A stretch of 64,000 nt of DNA, from positions 1,488,001 through 1,552,000 of the forward strand of contig NZ_CP034245.1 in the NCBI RefSeq assembly GCF_003931875.1, read 5' to 3'. This stretch comes from Microbacterium sp. 10M-3C3 (GTDB lineage: Bacteria; Actinomycetota; Actinomycetes; Actinomycetales; Microbacteriaceae). Under the pieces are notes generated by a model, which was not told the DNA's origin, ran no database searches, and worked only from the letters and a program-made list of their open reading frames with translations. Below, in pieces: positions 53,301 to 62,063 of the stretch. The stretch's first letter is position 1. The number at the start of each line of letters is the position of its first letter. A program made the position numbers and the translations under genes.

Positions 53301-54143
53301 TCAGCGGGACGCGGGCTCGGTCGGCACGGGCTGGTCAGGGTCGACGAGCGTGTGATGGCGCCCCATCGGCACGACCATGGGGCGACCGGTCAGCGGGTCG
53401 GGCAGTACGCGGCTGTTCAGCCCGAAGACGTCGCGCACCGTCGTCTCGGTGAGCACCTCGGCGGGCGCCCCGGCCGCGACGATGCGGCCGTCGGCCATCG
53501 CGACCAGCGCGTCGGCGTAGCGCGCCGCGAGATTCAGGTCGTGCAGCACCATCACCACCGTCGTGCCGCGCGAGCGGTTCAGATCCGTCAGCAGGTCGAG
53601 CACGTCGATCTGGTGGCTGATGTCGAGGAAGGTCGTGGGCTCGTCCAGGAGCAGAACGTCGGTCTCCTGCGCGAGCGCCATCGCGATCCATGCGCGCTGC
53701 CGCTGGCCGCCGCTCAGCTCGTCGACCGGGCGGTCGGCCAGATGCGTCGTGCCGGTGGCGTCCAGCGCCCGGGCCACCGCCTCGTCGTCGGCGCGGGTCC
53801 AGCGGGAGAACGCACCCTGATGGGGATGGCGGCCGCGGCTGACGAGGTCGGACACGGCGATCCCGTCGGGCGCGATCGGCGACTGGGGGAGGAGCCCGAG
53901 GACGCGCGCGACCTGCTTCGTCGGCTGCCGGTGGATCTCCTTGCCGTCGAGCAGCACGGCGCCCGCCGTCGGCGCGAGCAGGCGCGCCATCGCCTTGAGG
54001 AGCGTCGACTTGCCGCACGCGTTCGCCCCCACGATCGTGGTGATGCGACCGGGGGCGACGTCGAGGTCGAGTCCATCGACGATCGTGCGGTCGCCGTAGG
54101 CGAGCGATACGCCCCGGGCCTCGAGTCGGCGGTCGGCGGTCAT
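53301..54143 (-). CDS. Iron-siderophore ABC transporter ATPase
   Basis: 280 residues from ATG 54143, overlapping the permease stop. FepC/FecE type: SLAYGDRTIVDGLDLDV, Walker A GANACGKSTLLKAM, LPQSPIAPDGIAV (Q-loop), signature LSGGQRQRAWIAMALAQ, Walker B LLLDEPTTFLDI and LHDLNLAARYAD. It powers uptake through the two FecCD permeases. Last gene of the minus-strand iron operon. Confidence 0.95.
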   Translation of the reverse strand: MTADRRLEARGVSLAYGDRTIVDGLDLDVAPGRITTIVGANACGKSTLLKAMARLLAPTAGAVLLDGKEIHRQPTKQVARVLGLLPQSPIAPDGIAVSDLVSRGRHPHQGAFSRWTRADDEAVARALDATGTTHLADRPVDELSGGQRQRAWIAMALAQETDVLLLDEPTTFLDISHQIDVLDLLTDLNRSRGTTVVMVLHDLNLAARYADALVAMADGRIVAAGAPAEVLTETTVRDVFGLNSRVLPDPLTGRPMVVPMGRHHTLVDPDQPVPTEPASR

Positions 54144-55195
54144 AGCGTGGTCCCTCCGGAACGACTGCTGCGGACGAGCAGGAAGACGAGATAGGGCGCG
54201 CCGAGCACGCCCGTGACGACGCCGACCGGCAGGCGCGTGCCGAAGGCGTACTGCGCGAGGAAGTCCGCGACGAGCACGAGGAGCGCGCCCACCAGACCCG
54301 CGGGCAGGATCGGCGAGCCGACGGGGCCGAGCAGCCGCACCGCGATCGGGCCGGCGAGGAAGGCGACGAACGAGATGGGGCCCGCGGCGGCCGTGCCGAA
54401 GGCGAGGAGTCCGACGGCGCACACGATCAGCAGGATGCGGCTTCGCTCCACCGGCACGCCGAGAGCGGAGGCCGCCTCGTCGCCGAGCCGCAGCAGCTCG
54501 AGCCGCCGGGCCCCCACCAGGAGCAGCGGCGCCAGGACCGCGGTGGCGATGGCGAGCGGAACAGCCTGCTCCCACGACGCGTCGTTCAGGGTTCCCGTGA
54601 TCCAGCGCATCGCGACCGGCAGGTCCCACTCCGCGGCGCGGGAGATGATGTAGGCCACGGCGGCGTTGCAGATCGCCGCGACGCCGATGCCGATGAGGAT
54701 GAGCCGCGGGCCCGAGCCGCCGTCGCGGTACGCGAGGGTGTAGATCAGCAGCGCTGCCGCGAGGGCCGCGCCCAACGCCAGCAGCGACACGGCGGTGGTG
54801 CCGAGGCCCAGGACGACGATGCCGAACACCGCGGCCGCGCTCGCGCCGGAGCTGATGCCGATGACATCCGGGCTCGCCAGCGCGTTGCGCAGCATCGTCT
54901 GGAAGACCACGCCGCCCATGCCGAAGCACAGCCCCGTGAGCAGGCCGGTCGTCGCACGCGGCAGACGCAGCTCGCCCACCGTGAACGAGGCGCCGGGGAC
55001 GCGGTCGCCGACGATGACGCGCCACACGTCCAGCGGCGGATAGAAGGTCTGCCCGACCATGAGCGAGACGGCGTAGGTGAGGAGGACGGCGGCCACGAGC
55101 GCGCTCGTCACGACGATCCATCGTCGGCGACGGCGGCGGCGAGCGGCGACCACGAGCTCGTAGGCGGTGCCGGCGAGGGCAGGAGTGGCGGTCAC
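54140..55195 (-). CDS. Iron-siderophore ABC permease (FecCD family), second subunit
   Basis: 351 residues from GTG 55195. About ten membrane helices. Motifs include LRLPRATTGLLTGLCFGMGGVVFQ, NALASPDVIGISSGASAAAVF and AAGPISFVAFLAGPIAVRLLG, which are FecCD coupling regions. The N-terminus is very basic (AARRRRRRRW). It forms a heterodimer with the upstream permease; both gene junctions are 4-base overlaps. Confidence 0.94.
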   Translation of the reverse strand: MTATPALAGTAYELVVAARRRRRRRWIVVTSALVAAVLLTYAVSLMVGQTFYPPLDVWRVIVGDRVPGASFTVGELRLPRATTGLLTGLCFGMGGVVFQTMLRNALASPDVIGISSGASAAAVFGIVVLGLGTTAVSLLALGAALAAALLIYTLAYRDGGSGPRLILIGIGVAAICNAAVAYIISRAAEWDLPVAMRWITGTLNDASWEQAVPLAIATAVLAPLLLVGARRLELLRLGDEAASALGVPVERSRILLIVCAVGLLAFGTAAAGPISFVAFLAGPIAVRLLGPVGSPILPAGLVGALLVLVADFLAQYAFGTRLPVGVVTGVLGAPYLVFLLVRSSRSGGTTL

Positions 55196-56238
55196 AGGGC
55201 ACGCATCCGCTGGCGGCGCACGAGGGCGATGAAGAAGGGGGCGCCGATGAGAGCGGTGACGATGCCGACCTCGATCTCCTGCGGGCGTGCGACGACCCGC
55301 CCGACGACGTCGGCGACGGTCAACAGGACCCCGCCCGTCAGGGCGCTGGCCGGCAGGAGCCAGCGGTGGTCGACGCCGACCATGAGCCGGCACATGTGCG
55401 GCACGATGAGGCCGACGAAACCGATCGGGCCGGCGACGGCGGTGGCGGCGCCGCACAGGATGACGGCGCCCACCACGGCGGTGATCCGAGCCGTGCGCAC
55501 GCGCTCACCGAGGCCCGCGGCCAGCTCGTCGCCGAGCGCGAGCGTGTTCAGCGCCGAGGCGCTCGCGACGCACACGAGCGCGCCGACCGCGAGGAAGGGG
55601 AGCGCCTGCCCGATCGACTCGAACGTGGCGCCGCCGACCCCGCCGACCTGCCAGAAGCGGAAGACGTTCATGACGTCCACGCGCGGCAGGAGGATCGCGC
55701 TCAGCAGCGAGCTGAAGGCGACGGCGGTGACCGCGCCCGCCAAGGCGAGCTTGAGCGGCGTCGGCCCGCCGCGGCCGAGCGAGCCGATGGCGAGGACGAA
55801 GGCCGCCGCGACGGCGGCGCCGATCATCGCGGTCCAGATGTATCCGGTGCCCGAGGTCAGTCCGAAGAAGGCGATGCCGACGACGACCGCGAGGGCGGCG
55901 CCGCCGTTGATGCCGAGGATCTGGGGGTCGGCGAGCGGGTTGCGCGTCGCCCCCTGGAGCACCGCACCGGCCACGGCCAGGGCGGCGCCGACGAGCAGCG
56001 CGAGGATCGTGCGCGGGATGCGCCCGGACACCGCCGCCGCCGAGGCGGTGTCGGTCGATCCGCCAAGCGCCGCCCACACGTCCGCGGCGCTCACGTCCCG
56101 GGCGCCGACGGCGATCGACAGCAGCGCGGCGAGCACGAGCGCCACGACGACCGCCGCGAGCCACACGGCCCGCCGCCGCCCCCATGCGCGCCGGACGGGC
56201 GCGGGGGCGGCGGGGGCCGAGTCGGTGACGGTCGTCAC
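55192..56238 (-). CDS. Iron-siderophore ABC permease (FecCD family), first subunit
   Basis: 348 residues from GTG 56238 (VTTVTDSAPAAP). FecCD motifs are RIPRTILALLVGAALAVAGAVLQ, NPLADPQILGINGGAALAVVV and VAGPIGFVGLIVPHMCRLMVG. Nine to ten membrane helices. The start lies 26 bases after the stop of the binding protein gene; the stop overlaps the second permease. Confidence 0.94.
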   Translation of the reverse strand: MTTVTDSAPAAPAPVRRAWGRRRAVWLAAVVVALVLAALLSIAVGARDVSAADVWAALGGSTDTASAAAVSGRIPRTILALLVGAALAVAGAVLQGATRNPLADPQILGINGGAALAVVVGIAFFGLTSGTGYIWTAMIGAAVAAAFVLAIGSLGRGGPTPLKLALAGAVTAVAFSSLLSAILLPRVDVMNVFRFWQVGGVGGATFESIGQALPFLAVGALVCVASASALNTLALGDELAAGLGERVRTARITAVVGAVILCGAATAVAGPIGFVGLIVPHMCRLMVGVDHRWLLPASALTGGVLLTVADVVGRVVARPQEIEVGIVTALIGAPFFIALVRRQRMRAL

Positions 56239-56263
56239 CGCCGGGATGCTCCGTGCACGAGGG

Positions 56264-57301
56264 TCACGCGCCGGCCTTCTGCGCCGCTGCGCCGACGACC
56301 TGCAGGTACTCGTCGCCGTAGGTGCTGCCGATCGACAGCGGGCTGGGGTTCGCGGCGGCGGCGAGGGTCGAGTCCGACCCGAGCACGGCGACGGCGCCGG
56401 ACGCGACGGCGGGGATGCGCGACCACAGCGGGTCGGCCTGCATCGTGGCGAGCGTGTCGGGCCCGCCATAGCCCACGATGACCTTCAGATCGGCGAAGTC
56501 CTCGATGTTCTCGGTGCTCTGCTGGAACCAGAAGGTCTCGCTGTCCTTGCTCGCGGTCTCGACGGCCGCCGCGGGCGTCATGCCCATCTCGGTGAGGAAC
56601 GCCGCGCGCGGGTCCTGCAGGGAGTAGAAGCCGAGCGTGCTCATGTCGGTCGGGTCGAAGGACGTAAACAAGGCGGGCTGGGAGGCCGCCGCCGGGTACT
56701 GCGCCATGACGTCTGTGACGTGGGCCTCGAGATCGGAGACGAGCTTCTCCGCCTCGTCCTTCAGCCCGAGCGCCGTGCCGTTCGTGATCGTCATGTCCTG
56801 CCACGTCGTGCCCCACGCGACGCCCGAGTAGGTCACGACGGGAGCGATCTTGCTCAGCGTGTCGTACTGCTCCTCGGTCATGCCCGAGTAGGCGGCGAGG
56901 ATGACGTCGGGCTGCGCGTCCGCGATCGCCTCGTAGTCGTAGCCGTTCGTCTCGTCCATCAGCGTCGGCGTCTCGGCGCCGAGCTCGTCGAGCTTGTCCT
57001 TCACCCACGGGAGCAGTCCATCGCCGTCCTCGTCGCCCCACGTGACCCTGGGCATCGCGACCGGGACGACGCCGAGCGCAAGCGCGGCCTCCTGGTTCGC
57101 CCAGTCGACCGTCACGACCCGCTCGGGCGCGGAATCGATCGTCGTCTCGCCGAACGCGTTCTCGAGCGTGACGGGGAAGCCGTCGCCTCCCGAACCGGTC
57201 GAGGATCCTGCGTCGGCGGGCGCGGTCGCCGTCGAACAACCGGTCAGGGCGAGCGCGGCGGCGACTCCGGCGACGGCCAGGGCGGTGCGGATTCGGGGCA
57301 C
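56264..57301 (-). CDS. Iron-siderophore ABC transporter substrate-binding lipoprotein
   Basis: 345 residues from GTG 57301 with AGAGGAG upstream. The signal peptide ends in a lipobox, LALTGCSTATAP, with Cys22 as the lipidated residue. The binding domain is of the FepB/FecB type: PERVVTVDWANQEAALALG, ADAQPDVILAAYSGMTEEQYDTL and PAVTYSGVAW-like elements. It captures ferric siderophore at the outer membrane face and delivers it to the two permeases. It has an iron box and its own -10 upstream. Confidence 0.95.
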   Translation of the reverse strand: MPRIRTALAVAGVAAALALTGCSTATAPADAGSSTGSGGDGFPVTLENAFGETTIDSAPERVVTVDWANQEAALALGVVPVAMPRVTWGDEDGDGLLPWVKDKLDELGAETPTLMDETNGYDYEAIADAQPDVILAAYSGMTEEQYDTLSKIAPVVTYSGVAWGTTWQDMTITNGTALGLKDEAEKLVSDLEAHVTDVMAQYPAAASQPALFTSFDPTDMSTLGFYSLQDPRAAFLTEMGMTPAAAVETASKDSETFWFQQSTENIEDFADLKVIVGYGGPDTLATMQADPLWSRIPAVASGAVAVLGSDSTLAAAANPSPLSIGSTYGDEYLQVVGAAAQKAGA

Positions 57302-57317
57302 GGTGGACTCCTCTTGG

Positions 57318-57336
57318 TTAGGTAAGGGTGTCCTTA
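57318..57336 (-). promoter_or_regulatory. DtxR/IdeR-type iron box at the siderophore-binding protein gene
   Basis: TTAGGTAAGGGTGTCCTTA (plus-strand reading) matches the TTAGGTTAGGCTAACCTAA consensus at 14 of 19 positions. The minus-strand -10 TAAACT (57341-57336) abuts it, so binding would block the promoter. Confidence 0.72.
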
Positions 57337-57423
57337 GTTTAGGTGTCGCGCGCAGCCGCGCACCAAATCCGATCTCTCGACGGCGAGAGGACGCCGCATC
57401 CGGACCCGTCGTCGCGAACGACG

Positions 57424-57454
57424 GAGGGCCCGACCGGAAACGGTCGAGCCCCTC
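57424..57454 (-). terminator. Hairpin terminator after bioY
   Basis: GAGGGCCCGACCG, loop GAAA, CGGTCGAGCCCCTC: a GC-rich stem with a GNRA-type loop, 23 bases after the bioY stop. It also separates bioY from the iron operon promoter. Confidence 0.65.
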
Positions 57455-57476
57455 GCGAGAATTCAGATCGGACGCG

Positions 57477-58106
57477 TCAGCGCGTGCGGTCGACGCTGCG
57501 CACGAGCGCCCACGCGCCCGGCAGGACGAGGGCCACGACCGCCGCCTTGAGCAGGCCCGGCAGGATGAACGGCACCACGCCGGCGTCCATGACCGACGCG
57601 AACGTGACGTCCTGCCCGAGCACGGTGGCGAGGATCACGGCGAGGTAGGGCACGCCGACGAGGAACGGGACGATGCTCGCGAGGACGAAGCCGAGGAAGG
57701 CGCGGACGGGACGCCGGTCCCATGCGCGCTCGGCGAACCAGCCGGCCAGGAAGGCCGCGGGGATGAAGCCGACGATGAAGCCGAACGACGGCGACAGCAC
57801 GTAGGCGGGGCCGGCGAGCGGACCGGCGAAGACGGGCAGCCCGGCGAGACCGGCGAGCGCGTAGGCGGTCAGGCTCGCAGCGCCGCGCCGGGCGCCGAGC
57901 GCCGCGCCGACGAGGATCACGCCCGCGGTCTGGCCGGTGATCGGCACGGGACCGATGAAGAAGGACACCTTCGCCAGCAGGGCCATGACGGCGACACCCG
58001 TCAGCACGAGCGCGGCGTCGACGGCGAACGCCCGCGCACGCGTGCGCGGACGTCCGGCGAGATCGGCGAGGACGCGGGGGGAGGCGGATGCGGCGACAGC
58101 GGACAT
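57477..58106 (-). CDS. bioY: BioY family biotin transporter (ECF substrate-binding subunit)
   Basis: 209 residues from ATG 58106 with AGGAGAG upstream. Six hydrophobic helices. BioY motifs are VSFFIGPVPITGQTAGVILVGAALGARRG, ALAGLAGLPVFAG and SPSFGFIVGFIPAAFLAGWFAE. It binds biotin in the membrane. The energising subunits bioM and bioN, often adjacent in actinobacteria, are absent, so it must share a distant ECF module or act alone. Confidence 0.94.
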   Translation of the reverse strand: MSAVAASASPRVLADLAGRPRTRARAFAVDAALVLTGVAVMALLAKVSFFIGPVPITGQTAGVILVGAALGARRGAASLTAYALAGLAGLPVFAGPLAGPAYVLSPSFGFIVGFIPAAFLAGWFAERAWDRRPVRAFLGFVLASIVPFLVGVPYLAVILATVLGQDVTFASVMDAGVVPFILPGLLKAAVVALVLPGAWALVRSVDRTR

Positions 58107-58151
58107 GGCTCTCCTTCGGGCCCGCGGGAAGGGGAGGCGGGCGTCGCGACT

Positions 58152-58157
58152 TATACT
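58152..58157 (+). promoter_or_regulatory. TATACT -10 box upstream of the ABC-F gene
   Basis: TTATACTAGG is the best -10 in the divergent region between bioY and the ABC-F gene. It implies a leader of about 50 bases with GAGAGAACGGA as ribosome binding region. Confidence 0.5.
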
Positions 58158-58215
58158 AGGGGGCTGGCCAGCTGCGGCCGTTGTACCCATCCACCCGAGA
58201 GAACGGACGTTCGCT

Positions 58216-59814
58216 GTGCTCGCCGTGCACGACCTGGAGATCCGCGTGGGCGCACGTGTGCTCATGTCGGATGTCTCGTTCCGGGTCTCCGACGGCGACA
58301 AGATCGGTCTCGTCGGCCGCAACGGCGCCGGCAAGACGACCCTCACGAAGGTGCTCGCGGGAGATGTGCTGCCCAGCGACGGCCGCGTCGAGCGGTCGGG
58401 CGAGCTCGGCTACCTGCCGCAGGACCCGCGCTCCGGCGACCCCGAGATGCTCGCGCGCACGCGGATCCTCGACGCACGCGGGCTTGGCTCGATCGCGATC
58501 GGCATGCAGGAGGCGTCGCTGCAGATGGCGGACTCCGACGCGGACGTCGCCGCGCGGGCGATGCGCCGCTACGCCAACCTCACCGAGCGGTTCGAGGCCC
58601 TGGGAGGCTACGCGGCCGAGGCGGAGGCGGCGTCGATCGCCCACAACCTCGCGCTGCCCGACCGCATCCTCGACCAGCCGCTGAAGACGCTCTCGGGCGG
58701 TCAGCGGCGCCGCATCGAGCTCGCTCGCATCCTGTTCTCCGACGCCGGCACGATGATCCTCGACGAGCCGACGAACCACCTCGACGCCGACAGCGTCGTG
58801 TGGCTGCGCGAGTTCCTGAAGGGCTACAAGGGCGGCCTCATCGTCATCAGCCACGACATCGACCTCGTCGGCGAGACCGTCAACCGCGTGTTCTACCTCG
58901 ACGCCAACCGGCAGGTCATCGACGTGTACAACATGAACTGGAAGAACTACCTGCGTCAGCGCGTCGCGGACGAGGAGCGGCGCAAGAAGGAGCGCGCGAA
59001 CGTCGAGAAGAAGGCGACGGCGCTGCAGCAGCAGGCCGCGCGCTTCGGCGCGAAGGCCTCGAAGGCCGCTGCCGCCCACCAGATGGTCGCGCGGGCGGAG
59101 AAGATGCTCGCGGGGCTCGACGACGTGCGCCAGGAGGACCGCGTCGCCAAGCTCCGCTTCCCCAAGCCCGCCCCGTGCGGCAAGACGCCGCTCATGGCGT
59201 CCGGGCTGTCGAAGTCGTACGGATCGCTGGAGATCTTCACGGATGTGGACCTCGCGATCGATCGCGGCTCGCGCGTGGTCGTGCTGGGGCTCAACGGCGC
59301 GGGCAAGACGACGCTGCTGCGCATCCTCGCGGGCGTCGACCGGGCCGACACCGGCGTCATCGAGCCCGGGCACGGTCTGAAGATCGGCTACTACGCGCAG
59401 GAGCACGAGAACCTCGATGTCTCGCGCTCCGTGCTGGACAACATGATGTCGGCCGCGCCTGACATCACCGCCACCGAGGCGCGGAAGGTGCTCGGATCGT
59501 TCCTGTTCACCGGCGACGACGTGCTCAAGCCCGCGGGCGTGCTCTCCGGTGGCGAGAAGACCCGTCTGTCGCTGGCGACCCTCGTCGTGTCGTCGGCGAA
59601 CATGCTGCTGCTGGACGAGCCGACCAACAACCTCGACCCGGCGTCGCGGGAGGAGATCCTCGGCGCGCTCGCGCACTACGAGGGGGCGGTCGTGCTCGTC
59701 TCGCACGACGAGGGCGCTGTGGAGGCGCTCAACCCCGAGCGCGTGCTCATCCTGCCCGACGGGGTCGAGGACATCTGGGGTCGCGACTACGCCGACCTCG
59801 TCTCGCTGGCCTGA
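58216..59814 (+). CDS. ABC-F family ATP-binding protein
   Basis: 532 residues from GTG 58216. Two ABC domains in one chain without membrane segments: Walker A GRNGAGKTTLTK and GLNGAGKTTLLR; signatures LSGGQRRRIELARI and LSGGEKTRLSLATL; Walker B MILDEPTNHLDADS and LLLDEPTNNLDPAS. The linker (residues about 235-310) is a charged helix pair (EERRKKERANVEKKATALQQQ), the P-site tRNA-interaction motif of ABC-F translation factors. Likely an EttA/Uup-like ribosome factor; antibiotic resistance cannot be judged from sequence. Confidence 0.93.
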   Translation: MLAVHDLEIRVGARVLMSDVSFRVSDGDKIGLVGRNGAGKTTLTKVLAGDVLPSDGRVERSGELGYLPQDPRSGDPEMLARTRILDARGLGSIAIGMQEASLQMADSDADVAARAMRRYANLTERFEALGGYAAEAEAASIAHNLALPDRILDQPLKTLSGGQRRRIELARILFSDAGTMILDEPTNHLDADSVVWLREFLKGYKGGLIVISHDIDLVGETVNRVFYLDANRQVIDVYNMNWKNYLRQRVADEERRKKERANVEKKATALQQQAARFGAKASKAAAAHQMVARAEKMLAGLDDVRQEDRVAKLRFPKPAPCGKTPLMASGLSKSYGSLEIFTDVDLAIDRGSRVVVLGLNGAGKTTLLRILAGVDRADTGVIEPGHGLKIGYYAQEHENLDVSRSVLDNMMSAAPDITATEARKVLGSFLFTGDDVLKPAGVLSGGEKTRLSLATLVVSSANMLLLDEPTNNLDPASREEILGALAHYEGAVVLVSHDEGAVEALNPERVLILPDGVEDIWGRDYADLVSLA

Positions 59815-59840
59815 GGCCGCCCTGCGCCGTCGGGTGCGGA

Positions 59841-60662
59841 TCAGCGGGCGTCCAGCAGGGCGTCCTCGGCCTCGGCGTCGCGGTCGCGCCGCCGCGCGCG
59901 GCGGGCGGCGCGCTCGGCGGCGTCCTCTCGGGCGTGCCGGCGCTCGGTCACAATCACGTAGCCGAGGAACCCGAAGCCCATCACCGCGAACAGGATCCAC
60001 TGCACGGCGTAGGACAGGTGCGGACCGGGGTCGTCGGTGGGCGGCTCGATCGGGTTCGGCGCCGTGGCTGCGGCCGGGTCCTCGGACACCATGAGTCCGT
60101 ACGCGCTGGTCTCGAGGTCGGCGCCGGACGCGACGGTGTCGGCGATGAGCGGGAGGTTGATCGTCGGCACCTGACCGTCGGGCGCGCCGCGCCCCTCCGG
60201 CAGCGGCTCGCCGGGGCGCAGCCGTGCGGTCACGGTCGTCTCGCCCGCCGGGGGTGCCGGCACGGCGTCGGGGTCGGGACCCTCCCCGGGGGGAACCCAC
60301 CCGCGGTCGATGAGGAGGACGCGGCCGTCGTCGGTGCGGAAGGGCACGAGCACCTCGAACGCCGCGGTGCCGCCGTGCGGGCGATTGCGCGCGAGGAGTT
60401 GCTCGTCGGCGACGTAGCGGCCGCGCAGGACGACGGGGGTCCACTCCACCGTCGGGTCGAGCGCCCCGCCGGCGGGGAGGACGTCGCCGAGCGGCACCGG
60501 ATCAGCGTCGTAGTTGGCCGCCACGAGCGCGAGCTGGCGTGCGCGCTCCTCGTTGCGGGAGAACTGCCAACTGGAGAGGAAGCCGCAGGCGATCGCGAAG
60601 ATGATCACGACGGCGACGTACCCGGTCCAGCGCAGCGCCGCCGGAGCCTCGCGGCGGCTCAC
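59841..60662 (-). CDS. SURF1 family cytochrome oxidase assembly protein
   Basis: 273 residues from GTG 60662. Two membrane helices flank an extracytoplasmic domain: TM1 VAVVIIFAIACGFLSSWQFSRNEER, with the SURF1 motif (WQ and R) at its end, and TM2 WILFAVMGFGFLGYVIVTERR. In between are VLVPFRTDDGRVLLIDRGWVPPG and HLSYAVQW. The C-terminus is highly charged. It assists haem a insertion into the aa3 oxidase, matching ctaA in this window. The start overlaps the stop of the small Cys protein (GTGA). Confidence 0.93.
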   Translation of the reverse strand: MSRREAPAALRWTGYVAVVIIFAIACGFLSSWQFSRNEERARQLALVAANYDADPVPLGDVLPAGGALDPTVEWTPVVLRGRYVADEQLLARNRPHGGTAAFEVLVPFRTDDGRVLLIDRGWVPPGEGPDPDAVPAPPAGETTVTARLRPGEPLPEGRGAPDGQVPTINLPLIADTVASGADLETSAYGLMVSEDPAAATAPNPIEPPTDDPGPHLSYAVQWILFAVMGFGFLGYVIVTERRHAREDAAERAARRARRRDRDAEAEDALLDAR

Positions 60663-60892
60663 GCGCGGGCTCCTGCCAGTCGGGACACGTCCAGCGGGAA
60701 GTCGCGCGCCGCCAGGAAGTCCCGCAGATACGCGACGTGGGCGTCGCACGCCACCCAGATCTTCCGCCGGTCGGCGGCGTGGATCCGTGGGTTCCGCCAC
60801 GCGATGCGCCACGACGCGGCTTCGCGGCATCCGGCGCGCGAGCACGACGCCGCTTCGTCGGCCGCCGCCCCGTCGGCCGACGGCACGCTCAT
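60659..60892 (-). CDS. Small cysteine-containing conserved protein
   Basis: 77 residues from ATG 60892. Soluble and small, with CSRAGC near residue 17, a conserved-looking WRIAWRNPRIHAADRRKIW stretch and a third Cys in VACDAHVAYLRDFLAARDF. Homologues in actinobacteria are labelled hypothetical or, wrongly I think, acetone carboxylase. Placed between DUF3099 and SURF1 with 4-base overlaps on both sides, it may be a metal- or haem-handling accessory of oxidase assembly; that is a guess. Confidence 0.82.
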   Translation of the reverse strand: MSVPSADGAAADEAASCSRAGCREAASWRIAWRNPRIHAADRRKIWVACDAHVAYLRDFLAARDFPLDVSRLAGARA

Positions 60893-61254
60893 CGCCCGTC
60901 CTCGCCGGGGGAGAGTCGCGGCGTCTCCGAGATGCGGATGACCGTCGGACGTTCGTCGACCGGCGCGGCAGGCGCCGGGCGGGCCGCCTCGAGCTGACGC
61001 TCCGGATTCTCCGCTCCCACCGCCGTCACGTCCTGACCCACGTTCGCCACGACGACCGCGATCCAGGGCAGCACGACGGCGCCGGCACCCAGCAGCCACG
61101 TCCACCACCCGTAGGGCTGGATGAACACCATCGCGATGAAGCACGCGATGCGCAGCCCCATCGTGATCATGTACTTCGTGAAGCGAGCGCCGGCATCCTC
61201 GCGCGGTGCGCGGGGGAGGGACGTCGCGGATTGCGCGGTCTTCAGGCTCTTCAC
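60889..61254 (-). CDS. DUF3099 family membrane protein
   Basis: 121 residues from GTG 61254. Two adjacent membrane segments, YMITMGLRIACFIAMVFIQPYG and WWTWLLGAGAVVLPWIAVVVANVGQ, then a Pro/Ala-rich cytoplasmic tail ending near RPTVIRISETPRL. DUF3099 is conserved in actinobacteria; its function is unknown. First gene of the operon with the Cys protein and SURF1. Confidence 0.88.
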   Translation of the reverse strand: MKSLKTAQSATSLPRAPREDAGARFTKYMITMGLRIACFIAMVFIQPYGWWTWLLGAGAVVLPWIAVVVANVGQDVTAVGAENPERQLEAARPAPAAPVDERPTVIRISETPRLSPGEDGR

Positions 61255-61330
61255 GGTCCTTCCAGGGTACGCCCGTGGCGGAGCGCGGGGACCGCTTCAC
61301 GCTGACACGCAAGTCGAAGCCTCGTGCAGG

Positions 61331-61903
61331 TCAGGAGTAGCTGTAGTCCGTCGAGGCGAGCGTGCCGAACAGCACCGCGAACCAGATGAAGCCGAGCACG
61401 AGGAACAGCACGCCCAGCCCGACGCCGACCCATCCGAGGATCGTGCCGGTGAGCGCCATGCCGCGTCCGGCTTCGCCGTTGGTCTTCAGCTGCTTGAGCG
61501 AGATGTGCCCCGTGATGACGGCGACGATCGAGGCGACGCCGAACAGGATCGTCAGACCCGCGATGCCGGAGACCAGCGACACGATGGCCAGCGCGTTGTT
61601 CTTCGGGGCCGCAGCATAGGCGTACTGCTGCCCGTAGGCGGGCGGCGCGGCGGGGTACTGCTGCTGCGGATACGCAGGCGCCGGGTAGCCGGGCGCGTGC
61701 GACGGCGGGGCCTGCTGCGGGTAGCCCGCCGCCGGGTAGGGCGGCTGGGCCGCCGTCGGGGCGGCCGGCTCGGGCGCGGCGTACGGCGGCTGCGGCGGCC
61801 CGGGCTGGTCGGCAGCGGCGTAGGGCGGGGGAGTCGGGGCGGGCGGCGGCGGGGGATATGCCGATTCGCCGGCGCCGGGCTGCTTCGGGTCGTTGTCGCT
61901 CAC
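61331..61903 (-). CDS. DUF4190-type membrane protein with Pro/Tyr-rich N-terminus
   Basis: 190 residues from GTG 61903 with GAAGGGGAG upstream. Residues 1-100 are rich in Pro, Ala, Tyr and Gln (YPPPPPAPTPPPYAAADQPG). The C-terminal half has the DUF4190 pattern: NNALAIVSLVSGIAGLTILFG, VASIVAVITGHISLKQLK and GRGMALTGTILGWVGVGLGV. Two to three membrane helices. Often near cell-division or envelope genes in actinobacteria; the role is unknown. Confidence 0.85.
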   Translation of the reverse strand: MSDNDPKQPGAGESAYPPPPPAPTPPPYAAADQPGPPQPPYAAPEPAAPTAAQPPYPAAGYPQQAPPSHAPGYPAPAYPQQQYPAAPPAYGQQYAYAAAPKNNALAIVSLVSGIAGLTILFGVASIVAVITGHISLKQLKTNGEAGRGMALTGTILGWVGVGLGVLFLVLGFIWFAVLFGTLASTDYSYS

Positions 61904-62063
61904 GGGCTCCCCTTCTCGGTGGCGGACGGCTCCCAGCGTCCCAGCGGCGTGCGGGTGGTGTCAAACGCGTCGCGACGGGTCGAGCCCGACCGCTCGCCTA
62001 GGCTGGGGGCGCCGGTTCGTCCGGTCATCCCGGTCCCCATCCCCGAAGAATCGGAGCACCGCC

